Shown one piece after another: positions 41,501 to 49,612 of a stretch of DNA of 64,000 nucleotides (its first letter is position 1; each line of letters starts with the position of its first letter). Source of the DNA: Thermoleophilia bacterium (GTDB taxonomy: Bacteria > Actinomycetota > Thermoleophilia > UBA2241); contig JAWKKE010000001.1 of assembly GCA_041393415.1 (NCBI GenBank), positions 186,001 to 250,000 on the forward strand, read 5' to 3'. Under the pieces are notes generated by a model, which worked only from the letters and a program-made list of their open reading frames with translations, did no database searches and had not been told where the DNA came from. Both the position numbers and the translations under genes were made by a program.

Positions 41501-43567
41501 CTAACCGCGCTTGGCGACCCGAACGGCGACCGATTTCATCAGCGGGAAGCCGCTGACAGGGTCGAAGCGATCGTCGTGAGTAAGCAGATTGACGTTGGCG
41601 TCGCGCCAGCCATGGGTGATCTGGATGACGCCGGGCAAGATCTCATTAGCGGCGACGACCGTGACCGGGACATCGACGGCGCCGATCCGTGACGTCACCG
41701 TGACCACATCGCCGGTTTGCACCCCGAGGGCGAGCGCATCGTCTGGGTGGAGTTCCACCTCCGGGCCAGGGATCGCCGTGCGAAAGCGGGCGATGTTGCG
41801 AAAGCGGCTGTGCAGGTAGAGCAGCTTGCGCGCCCCAGTGATGAGCACGAAGGGGCGCTCGGCGTCGACGTCGTCGCGGTACGCGGGACGCCGATACACG
41901 GGCAGCTCGTCGTAACCCAGAGCGCCCAGATACGCCGAGCTGAGCTCGATCTTACCGGACGGCGTGTCGAAACCATCGGTCTCCCACTGACGCGCCGGAA
42001 CCTGAGCGTAGCGCACGCCTTCAGGATGCTCCTCGAGCTCCTCGAGCGAGAGTCCGCTGGGCTCGAGGAGCCAGCGGTTGAGGGCCGTCTCGTCGGCCCA
42101 GGGAAAGAGCTCGGCGGCGCCCAGACGTTGCGCGAGATCGCGCCAGAACTCGTACTCACCCTGCACCTCCGGCCAGGAGAGAATCTGGCGCGTCAACGTC
42201 AAGACGCCGTGCTTGGTGTGTGCGTGCAGCTCGGTGCGCTCGAGAAACGAGGCCGCCGGCAGCACGTAGTCGGCCAAGGCGGCGGTCTCGCTCATGAAGA
42301 GATCGCGCACGACGAGTAAGTCGAGCGCCTCGAGGGCGTGCCGCACCCTGATCGAATTGGGATTCGTGAGGGCCGGATTGGCGCCCGTAACGATCATCGC
42401 CCGCAGCGGATACGGATGATCGTCGAGCACGGCATTCAGCGCCGTCATCGTGTGACATTCCTGACGCAAGTCGTAGAGGACGGGGAAGCGATCGGCGCCG
42501 AGCGGCCCCAACTCCGCGAGCGGCCGCTCGGCGTAGAGCGTCAGATCGTTGAGACGCGGCGCACTCTTGAACTGGGCGCCGCCAACCTCATCGATGGTGC
42601 CCAGAAGCGCGTCGAGCATGGCGATCGCGCGAATGCTGTTGACGCCGTTCTCGTGATGCTCAAGGCCGTTGCCGACGTAGCCCGAGACGCGCGGCGCAGC
42701 GCCGGCGAGCGCCGCGGCGATGGCACGAATCGTCGCCACAGCGACGCCGGTCTCGGCCGCGGCGCGCTCCACAGTGAATTCGCGCGCGTACGCCTCGACC
42801 TGCGCGAAACCCACCGTGTGCCGCACCGCGAACTCGCGGTTGCAGGCCCCCATCGCGAAGAGCTCGTGTGCGACGCCCCACGCCAGCGCAGCGTCGGTCC
42901 CGGGCAGTGGCTGCGCGTGAATGTCGGCGCGGCGAGCAATTGCCGAGAGGCGCGGGTCGACGACGATCAGCTTGGCCCCGCGCCGACGCGCCTCGGTGAT
43001 GTACTGCGTCATGTTGGGGTGCGCGAACGGCGGATTGGCCCCCCAGAGGGCGATGCAGTCCGCGTGTTCGAGGTCCGGCACAGGCCAGCCGCCGTCGACC
43101 AGCTTGAAGCCGAAGTAGCGTGACGCGTAGCACATCGAATCGTTGGAGAGGTAATTCGGGCTGCCGATGGCGTGGATGAAGCGGCGGGCGATGTTCTCCT
43201 GCTGCCCAAACCCGATCGCCTCGCCCTTCCACACACTAAGACTGCGCGCGCCATGCCGTGCGCGGATCTCGTCCAGGCGGGCAGCGATCTCGTCCAGCGC
43301 CTGGGCGAGCGGAATCTCCTCCCAGCCCGCAGCAGTGCGCTTGAGCGGCTTCAGCAGACGTTCGCCGTGGTACACCATGTCGACCGCGGCCCTGGCCTTC
43401 ACACACACACGGCCGCGGTTCCAGAGGTGATCCTGGTTGGCGGTGATGTCGACGACGCGTCCGTCTTCGAGGTGCACGTCGATGCCGCAACGATCGTCAC
43501 ACATGCGGCAGAGAGTCTTGCGCACCTCGCGCGTAGGCGCCGCAGAGTTGGGAACCGGCGTCGCCAT
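41501..43567 (-). CDS. Molybdopterin oxidoreductase, catalytic subunit
   Basis: A 688-residue member of the DMSO-reductase superfamily. The N-terminal [4Fe-4S] motif is C20-x2-C23-x3-C27 with the fourth Cys at 55 (RVCVKAR). C147 in SNDSMCYASR is the expected molybdenum ligand. GANPPFAHPNMTQYI, ANPALTNPNS and the C-terminal molydopterin-binding segment (SGKIELSSAY; ITHGWRDANVNLLT) complete the fold. There is no twin-arginine signal, so it is cytoplasmic. ATG at 43567 directly follows the stop of the ferredoxin gene. With the ferredoxin and FAD reductase it forms a soluble electron-transfer complex. The substrate is unknown; formate-dehydrogenase-like, hydroxylase or hydratase activities occur in this superfamily. 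Confidence 0.93.
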   Translation of the reverse strand: MATPVPNSAAPTREVRKTLCRMCDDRCGIDVHLEDGRVVDITANQDHLWNRGRVCVKARAAVDMVYHGERLLKPLKRTAAGWEEIPLAQALDEIAARLDEIRARHGARSLSVWKGEAIGFGQQENIARRFIHAIGSPNYLSNDSMCYASRYFGFKLVDGGWPVPDLEHADCIALWGANPPFAHPNMTQYITEARRRGAKLIVVDPRLSAIARRADIHAQPLPGTDAALAWGVAHELFAMGACNREFAVRHTVGFAQVEAYAREFTVERAAAETGVAVATIRAIAAALAGAAPRVSGYVGNGLEHHENGVNSIRAIAMLDALLGTIDEVGGAQFKSAPRLNDLTLYAERPLAELGPLGADRFPVLYDLRQECHTMTALNAVLDDHPYPLRAMIVTGANPALTNPNSIRVRHALEALDLLVVRDLFMSETAALADYVLPAASFLERTELHAHTKHGVLTLTRQILSWPEVQGEYEFWRDLAQRLGAAELFPWADETALNRWLLEPSGLSLEELEEHPEGVRYAQVPARQWETDGFDTPSGKIELSSAYLGALGYDELPVYRRPAYRDDVDAERPFVLITGARKLLYLHSRFRNIARFRTAIPGPEVELHPDDALALGVQTGDVVTVTSRIGAVDVPVTVVAANEILPGVIQITHGWRDANVNLLTHDDRFDPVSGFPLMKSVAVRVAKRG

Positions 43568-44053
43568 CTACTCCTCCCTCTTCGCCAGACGCAGGGCGCG
43601 GATGAGACGCGTGTCCACGTCCGCCCTGCGGCGATCGGCGATCTCGTCAACCTCCACGAAGTTGAGCGCTCCCGAGATGCAGTGCCGCACACAGGCGGGA
43701 TCGCCGCCGCAGAGATCGCACTTGCGGCCCACACCGGCGCCGGCGTCGATGTGAATGTTGCCGTACGGGCAGGCCAACAGGCACATCTTGCAGCCGGCAC
43801 AACGTTCGGCGTCGATGGTCACGGCGCCGGTGTCCGGGTCGCGGCGAATCGCCGCCGCCGGGCACACCTCCATGCACGCGGCCTCTTCGCAGTGGAGGCA
43901 GGTGAGCGGCACGCAAGCGCGCTCCCCGGGGTAGACATTCACGCGAATGCATGCCGCAGCGCGTTCGAAGTCGCCGCCATGCACAAACGCGCAGGCGTAC
44001 TCGCAGTTGCGACAGGCGACGCAAGCGTCTGGATCTACGACGACAATGCGCAT
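43568..44053 (-). CDS. Polyferredoxin electron-transfer subunit, four Cys motifs
   Basis: A 161-residue iron-sulfur protein of the HycB/DmsB type. Four Cys groups are visible: C11-14-17-21, C52-55-60-64, C85-88-91-95 and C112-115-121-125, consistent with up to four [4Fe-4S] clusters. The usual pairing joins the first group with the last and the second with the third. ATG at 44053 has GGAGGCGG upstream and overlaps the FAD-reductase gene by 19 bases. The stop abuts the molybdoenzyme start. It should carry electrons between the FAD protein and the molybdenum subunit in the cytoplasm. Confidence 0.94.
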   Translation of the reverse strand: MRIVVVDPDACVACRNCEYACAFVHGGDFERAAACIRVNVYPGERACVPLTCLHCEEAACMEVCPAAAIRRDPDTGAVTIDAERCAGCKMCLLACPYGNIHIDAGAGVGRKCDLCGGDPACVRHCISGALNFVEVDEIADRRRADVDTRLIRALRLAKREE

Positions 44054-45345
44054 GCCGCCTCCTCTTGATTCGCTTTGCGCATGACTCGGCGCGCATCCTC
44101 AGCGATGCCCCGAACGTCGAGCAACTCCGCGAGATCGCGGGACTCGAGCAGCTCCGTGAGACCCGGCAACGGCCGTCGTCGACGCACGAACGGCCGCACC
44201 CGTCCCAGAAGCACCGCCGCCTGCGGCGACCCCACAGCCACCGCTCCCACGGGAATCCCCGCGCGGCGCACCAGCTTGAGGTAGCGAAGCCCCTCTAGAT
44301 TCGGGACGAGCTCGACATCGTCGCCCGGCTCCTCCACGACCCGGCCCAGCGAGGCGACCGTGAGTCCGAAGACCTCGCAGACGTTCATGCTGAGACTGCC
44401 GGGGTAGACGGCGTCCCCGCCGACCAGGTTGGCGCCGGCGACCCGGCCCTGTTCGATGGCTGCCGGCCACAGCCCGTGAACCTGCGGTGGTCCGCCGTCG
44501 AGCACCGGTGCCCGGGCGACGTCGCCGGCGGCGAAAACACCGTGGACGACGGTGCCCATCGCCGCATCGACGAAGAACCCGGGTCCGTCGGTTGACACCG
44601 CCTGTGACAGCAAACCGTCGTTCGGCCGGATGCCCGCACCGACGACGATCACGTCAACGGCGATAGGCTCGAGCCCGCCGGCGTGGACGCGCAGCTCACC
44701 GACGCGACTTCGTTCCACGGACTCAGTGCGCGTCGCCGTATGCACCACAACTCCGTGTGCCTCCATCTGAGCGCGCACGAGACGCGCCGCAGGCACGTCG
44801 AGGACGCGCGGCAGGACCTGATCGGCGATCTCCACCACTGTGACGTGTGCCTCACGGCGCGCCGCCGCGGATGCCGCCTGAAGAGCGACGAACCCCGCCC
44901 CCAGCACGAGAACTCGCGCGCCCGGACGCAGCAGCGCATCCAGTCGCAACGCATCGCCGAGCGTCCACAGCGAGTGAACCTGCGGCCCGTCCAGCCCGGG
45001 GATCGGCGGCCGCACCGGACTCGCGCCGGTCGCCAGCAGGAGCCGATCAAAGCCGAGCCGGCGACCGCCAGCGAACTCCAACCGGCGAGCGGCCACATCG
45101 ATGCCTTCCACAGGCATCGCGAACAGCGTTTCCGCGCCGTGCGCTTCGTAGAAGCCCGCGCTACGGATGCGCAGACCTTGCTCGCGGATCTTGCCGCCGA
45201 GGAAGTAGGGCAGCAGCACGCGCGAATAGGCGGGGCCCTCCTCCGCAGAGACAAGTGTGACTCGCGCGGCGCGATCGCGAGCGCGCAGCGCCTCGAGAGC
45301 GCTCAGGCCGGCGGCGCTGTTCCCTACAATCGCAACGTGCAGCAT
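44035..45345 (-). CDS. FAD-dependent pyridine nucleotide-disulfide-type reductase
   Basis: A 436-residue two-dinucleotide-binding flavoprotein. The FAD motif is HVAIVGNSAAGLSALEAL at 3-20, LLLATGASPVRPPIPGL follows, and the NAD(P) motif is VLVLGAGFVALQAASAAA. VDVIVVGAGIRPNDGLL and HGVFAAGDVARAPVL are typical of the Nox/NirB/rubredoxin-reductase group. The redox-active CxxxxC pair of disulfide reductases is absent. The frame is open upstream to 46128 through the MttB gene; ATG at 45345 lies seven bases after the MttB stop. It probably feeds or accepts electrons for the ferredoxin/molybdoenzyme pair, using NAD(P)H. Confidence 0.92.
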   Translation of the reverse strand: MLHVAIVGNSAAGLSALEALRARDRAARVTLVSAEEGPAYSRVLLPYFLGGKIREQGLRIRSAGFYEAHGAETLFAMPVEGIDVAARRLEFAGGRRLGFDRLLLATGASPVRPPIPGLDGPQVHSLWTLGDALRLDALLRPGARVLVLGAGFVALQAASAAARREAHVTVVEIADQVLPRVLDVPAARLVRAQMEAHGVVVHTATRTESVERSRVGELRVHAGGLEPIAVDVIVVGAGIRPNDGLLSQAVSTDGPGFFVDAAMGTVVHGVFAAGDVARAPVLDGGPPQVHGLWPAAIEQGRVAGANLVGGDAVYPGSLSMNVCEVFGLTVASLGRVVEEPGDDVELVPNLEGLRYLKLVRRAGIPVGAVAVGSPQAAVLLGRVRPFVRRRRPLPGLTELLESRDLAELLDVRGIAEDARRVMRKANQEEAACALSS

Positions 45346-45352
45346 GAGGCCC

Positions 45353-46804
45353 TCACGCCGGCGTCGCCGCCGTGAACTCGCCGATGAGTCGCGCCGCCGC
45401 CTCCGCAACGTCCGGCGGCAACGGCGGCACCTCGCGCGCCGCCAGCAGGCCTTGCGCCTTGTCGCGCGCCCGTGCCGCAAGGTCGAGGGACCCGGCCGCG
45501 AGCCAGCCGTCGCGCCCGAACCGGTTGAGTATCGTCGGACGCCAGCCCTCGCGAATGTGCTGGCGAGTGTGTTTGCTGGCCATGAAGTTGCCGCCCGGAC
45601 CGACCTTGGCGACGGCCTCGACCGCAAGCGTCTCGCGGTCGATCTCGAAGCCCTGCAGGAGTTTGCGATTGAGCGCGATGAACTCGTCCATGGCAACGAT
45701 CTCCTCGAGGGAGCATGTGAGTCCAAAATCGAGATAGCCGACGTCGTGCGCCAGATTGGAGCCCGCCTGCATGGCGAGGAAGGTGATCTGCGACGCTTCC
45801 ATGCCCGCTTGAGCGTCGAAGACCTGACTGTCGCTGGTGCCGGCGTTGCCCCAGTTCGGCAGATCCAGCCACTTCGCCATCTCGACCAGGCACATGTAGC
45901 CCGCGAGGTAACCGTAGTCGTTGTAGCTCGACTGCGCGGTGCTGAGATCGAGCACCGCTGATCCCACGCCAATGAGAAACGGCGCCCCGGGCCGACGCAG
46001 CTGATGCATGACCAGACCGAAGAGACTCTCGGCGAGACCCTGAACGAGATGTCCGGCGACCGTGACCGGCGCCGTGGCGCCGGCCAGGGGCGCCGGCGAG
46101 TAGATCGCAGGTACGCCGGCGTCGGCACAAAGAAGCAGCTTGTCGACGCTCTCGACCGGATGCGTCAGCGGGCTCGTCGGCTCGTTGTAGACGACGAAGT
46201 ACGGCTTGTCGCGGAGCTCCTGCGCGCCTCCGCGCAAAGCAGCCGCGACGGCGATCATGACCCCGAGGTCGCCGTCGTTCTCCGCCGTCATCACGAGGGG
46301 CTTGGTGCTGTTCTCCAACATCGCCTCAAAGCTCAGGAGATACGAGTGATGCGGGTTCTGATCGGTGGGGTGAGCCGAGCTCATGATGAAGTCGATGTTC
46401 GGCAGCGCGTCGCAGAGACGAGCGGCGCGACGTACGTCCTCGAGCACACTCGGCCGGCGCTCGCCACTCTCCAGATCGTAGGTGAACATGAGATCCGAGC
46501 CGGTGCCGAAGTAGCTGTTGTAGCCGCCCAACTCCATCGCCAGCATGCCCCCGCGGTCGTACACGTTCACCATCGCGGGAGCGGAGAGGCGCGCCGCCTC
46601 AACGAGATGCTTGGGGATGAGCACGCGCCCGGCAGCGGTCTCGTGAGCGCCCGCGTCGCGCAGCAGGTCGCGGGCGCCTTCGTGTTGAACGACCATCCCG
46701 ACCGTAGCGAGAACCTCCAGCGCGGCGTTGTACACATCGCGCTTCTGCTCGGCGGACAGGAAGCTCAAGCGACCCACACACGAGGCGTTGCGCACGTTCT
46801 TCAC
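45353..46804 (-). CDS. MttB-superfamily corrinoid methyltransferase, second copy
   Basis: A 483-residue member of the trimethylamine methyltransferase family without an in-frame TAG, so again pyrrolysine-free. SAEQKRDVYNAALEVLATVGMVVQHEGA, GATAPVTVAGHLVQGLAESLFGLVMHQLRRPG and GGNFMASKHTRQHIREGW are typical. It is only distantly similar to the copy at 33666, so they probably use different substrates. GTG at 46804 has AGGAG upstream. It heads an operon with the FAD reductase, ferredoxin and molybdoenzyme, an arrangement that suggests redox activation or processing of a methylated substrate. A MtaA-like methyltransferase lies just upstream in a separate unit. Confidence 0.88.
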   Translation of the reverse strand: MKNVRNASCVGRLSFLSAEQKRDVYNAALEVLATVGMVVQHEGARDLLRDAGAHETAAGRVLIPKHLVEAARLSAPAMVNVYDRGGMLAMELGGYNSYFGTGSDLMFTYDLESGERRPSVLEDVRRAARLCDALPNIDFIMSSAHPTDQNPHHSYLLSFEAMLENSTKPLVMTAENDGDLGVMIAVAAALRGGAQELRDKPYFVVYNEPTSPLTHPVESVDKLLLCADAGVPAIYSPAPLAGATAPVTVAGHLVQGLAESLFGLVMHQLRRPGAPFLIGVGSAVLDLSTAQSSYNDYGYLAGYMCLVEMAKWLDLPNWGNAGTSDSQVFDAQAGMEASQITFLAMQAGSNLAHDVGYLDFGLTCSLEEIVAMDEFIALNRKLLQGFEIDRETLAVEAVAKVGPGGNFMASKHTRQHIREGWRPTILNRFGRDGWLAAGSLDLAARARDKAQGLLAAREVPPLPPDVAEAAARLIGEFTAATPA

Positions 46805-46974
46805 AGCCAGCTCTCCTCTGACAAATGATGAGTGCGGGAGCGCGCCCGGCGCGCCCAGGAAACATACAGCGAGAATACGTTAGCACCACCAGAAGCGCGA
46901 AATCTATTACGTCGCGGCCGAGATACTGGACGGTGTCACCGGCTGACTCTCGACCCGCGCGCGGCGAGGCCCAC

Positions 46975-47010
46975 AGCACGGCGTCGGCCCGGTGCCCAGC
47001 CGACGCCGTG
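46975..47010 (-). terminator. GC-rich hairpin, 13-bp perfect stem
   Basis: Arms gcacggcgtcggc and gccgacgccgtgc surround a 10-base loop, eight bases after the stop of the MtaA-like gene at 47019. No T-run follows. Confidence 0.75.
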
Positions 47011-47018
47011 CCGGCGCG

Positions 47019-48206
47019 CTACGCGTCCCAGCGCATCGCCGCCGCGTACTCCTGGGCGATCTCGCGCATCACCGCGCAGAACGCACGAATGTCATCGTCT
47101 CCTACGGAACCGTCCGGCACGATCTGACAGTACGGCAGAGCAAGGACGTCGGGCGCGAAAGCCGCCGCCATCTCACGGAACCCCTCAACCATGGCGGCAA
47201 GCGGCACGCCGCGCTCGAACATGATCTCGAGATGCCCGCGACGCCCCAGTCGTTCCTGCGCTTTGAGGCCCAACTCCTCCCGCAGTCGCGCGAAATCGCC
47301 GCGACTGTAGCGGAAGGAGCAGTTGTGACCGTGAATCCGCGGCGCGTCGTGCATGTACAGCCCGGCCGAAGGATTGGGCCCGCAGATGTGCAGCAGCCCG
47401 CCGCCGTAGCGCTCAAACAGCTGATTCGTGAACGGCTGATCGAAGCGCTCGAAGACGGCGGGACTGAAGAGCCCCGCGATGTCGTCGGCGACCAGTACCG
47501 GAGCGAACTCCGGCCGCCAGGTCGGCCAGTTTGTGAAGCCGGCCAGGCGCTCGCGTTCACCGACCACGGCGAGCGCCGCATCCTGAAGCGCCGTCTGTGC
47601 GCGCGTAACGACACCACAAGCGTGCAGAATGGCGTCCGGATCGCGCTTGAGCGACATGAAGAACAGCGTCTGATCCATGATGTCGAGCACGTCGCCGAGC
47701 GGCGACGTCATATCCACCCCGCCGAGCGCAACCTCGACGGGGAAGCACTCCTTGGCAAGCGCGAGGCGCCGCAGGAGCTCCGGGCCGACGCCGTCGCTGC
47801 GGCGATCGGGGTCCGGCAAGTCGTAGAGCTGACGGACGTCCTTGACCAGCGGGTCTTTGATGCCGGGCATCTCGTTGGGGTCGTCCGACCACCACAGACG
47901 GGCACCGAGCATGCTGGCCACGGGGTGAAACCCGAGCCAGGGCGGCTCGGCCAACGGTATGTAGTCGTCGTCGAGCAGCCGCAACGACCAGCGTATGCGG
48001 CGCACCGCCGAGGCGAACCACGCCGCAATATCGTTGTGGGTACCGTAGACCGTCTCCCCGCATGCGGGGCTGAAGTCGATGGTCACGGGAATGTGGTCGA
48101 CAGCCTCGTAGCGCCACGCGCGGCGCACGCGTTCACGACGGCGTTCGACCTCGGCCGCATCGATGTCGAACGTCTGCGGCTCGATCTCGATGTGTTCGTA
48201 ACTCAC
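47019..48206 (-). CDS. Uroporphyrinogen decarboxylase-fold methyltransferase (MtaA/CmuA-like)
   Basis: A 395-residue protein of the URO-D superfamily. The H273-x-C275 pair in LLHICGPNPSAG matches the zinc-ligand motif of corrinoid-dependent methyltransferases such as MtaA and CmuA, whereas true URO-D lacks it. Near the N-terminus, RRERVRRAWRYEAVDHIPVTIDF corresponds to the family start. Such enzymes move methyl groups from a methyl-corrinoid protein to a thiol or folate. GTG at 48206 begins one base after the stop of the truncated solute-binding gene and has no ribosome site, so translation must be coupled to it. The frame stays open to 48281. A methyl acceptor cannot be predicted. Confidence 0.82.
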   Translation of the reverse strand: MSYEHIEIEPQTFDIDAAEVERRRERVRRAWRYEAVDHIPVTIDFSPACGETVYGTHNDIAAWFASAVRRIRWSLRLLDDDYIPLAEPPWLGFHPVASMLGARLWWSDDPNEMPGIKDPLVKDVRQLYDLPDPDRRSDGVGPELLRRLALAKECFPVEVALGGVDMTSPLGDVLDIMDQTLFFMSLKRDPDAILHACGVVTRAQTALQDAALAVVGERERLAGFTNWPTWRPEFAPVLVADDIAGLFSPAVFERFDQPFTNQLFERYGGGLLHICGPNPSAGLYMHDAPRIHGHNCSFRYSRGDFARLREELGLKAQERLGRRGHLEIMFERGVPLAAMVEGFREMAAAFAPDVLALPYCQIVPDGSVGDDDIRAFCAVMREIAQEYAAAMRWDA

Positions 48207-48207
48207 G

Positions 48208-49521
48208 TCAGACGAAGTACACCAGACGGTAGCGGGAGCCACAGGCCGCCAGTGCGAGCCCCGAGAAGTCCGCAACGGCACCTGCGACCTTGGGACTGAA
48301 GGCGTCGACCTGGTTGTCGAAGGCGTAGATGATGTAGCCGCCCTCCTCGTACTCGAGCGTCGCCGCCTGCGAGATCAGCTCGTTGCGCGCAGCATCGTCA
48401 ACCGTCTTGTACGCCTGGTTGACGAGTTCCACATACTCGGGCTTCTGATCGGCCCAGTGCGTCTCGTTGTACACCGCCTTCGGCAGCGAACCGAATCCGG
48501 CCTGCGCCAGATACCCACGCGTGCCCCAGTTGTCCATCGCGAACTGGTACTTCAGGTACTGGTCGCCCCAGAAGACGTCGCCGTTCACGTTGTTCAGCTT
48601 GACGTCCACCCCGGCGGCCTTTGCCTGCTGCGCGAATACGGTGGCCGCCGCGGGCGCCCCGTTGCTCACCGCCGTCGACGTCGTCAGCGTGACACTGAGA
48701 TCGCCGTCGTACCCCGCCTGCTTCAGCAGCGACTTCGCCTGCTCGATGTCTTGGGCGCGCTGCGCCAGGTCCTTCGGGTACCCCGGATCGAAGGGGGCGT
48801 ACATGTCGTTCCCGAGCCACTGCAGACCGTCGGCCGCCTGCGTGATCATCTGCGGCCGGTCGACGATGAGGCGAAAAGCCTGGCGTACGCGCACGTCGTC
48901 GAACGGCTTGACGTTACAGTTCATCGTGAACGGCACCCAGGAGCCCGTCTTCGCCTCGAGGAGCTCGAACCCCTCACCGGTAGCGACATCCCGTTGCGCG
49001 CCCGGAATCATCTGCACGAACTCGACGTTGCCGCCGAGCAGAGCGTTCATCTGCGCCGTCGTGTCGGCGAACTCGATGAACGTGATCTTGTCGACATAGG
49101 GACCGCCACCCTCACGCCAGTAGTTCGGATTCTTGACGAAGGTGGCCTGCTGCCCCGGCTTGAAGTCGTCGGCACTGGCCAGCATGAAGGGGCCGGTGCC
49201 GATGGCGCCCACACCGCCCTTGGGGTCGTAGTCGACAGGGACGATGCCGGCGGAGTAAGCCGAGAGCGCCTCCGGGAAGATGGCGTTCGGCTCCGACAGC
49301 TCGAAGCGCACCGTGAGCTTGTCGACCTTCTTGGTGCCGCCCGGCGCGAGACCGCGTAGCTGCTGCGCCGCGAGGCCCGGGTTCTTCGGATTGAGGATGC
49401 GCTCGAAGGAGTAGACGACGGCGTCAGCAGTGACCGGCGTGCCGTCGTGGAAGACGAGGTCCGACTTGAGCCGCGCAGTGTACTGCGTGCCATCGATCAC
49501 GCGCGCCGCATCATAGTCCAC
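48208..49521 (-). pseudogene. 5'-truncated family 5 solute-binding protein, copy 3
   Basis: A 437-codon frame closely related to copy 2 from its residue ~115 onward, with the same endings (RYRLVYFV). The twin-arginine signal, lipobox and first ~110 residues are missing. Upstream, the frame continues without a stop into the hairpin and the end of larA2, but those codons do not resemble the lost N-terminus. GTG at 49521 has no ribosome site. It therefore looks like a gene whose 5' end was deleted, and any product would stay in the cytoplasm. The coding frame is otherwise intact, so the loss is recent, or an assembly junction lies near 49520-49590. Its translation may still be needed to express the coupled MtaA-like gene. 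Confidence 0.82.
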
Positions 49522-49570
49522 GCGGAGCGGAAAGTCCCGGAGCAGCTGGTGAATCGCCGTCCGCGCCGCC

Positions 49571-49612
49571 CCGCTGATCGCGCCGCGACTAGAGCCGCGG
49601 CGCGATCAGCGG
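49571..49612 (-). terminator. 17-bp perfect hairpin spanning the larA2 stop codon
   Basis: Arms ccgctgatcgcgccgcg and cgcggcgcgatcagcgg surround an 8-base loop that contains the TAG stop of larA2. One arm encodes the last residues of LarA2. It lies right before the truncated solute-binding gene. A terminator is likely, but an inverted repeat at a rearrangement or assembly junction is an alternative. Confidence 0.65.

Noticed and set aside
44035..46128. A 697-residue fused FAD protein
   Set aside because: The first 260 codons overlap the MttB gene out of frame; the FAD-binding motif begins at the ATG at 45345.
33666..46804. Pyrrolysine-containing MttB genes
   Set aside because: Neither MttB-like frame contains an internal TAG, and both run at full length without read-through.
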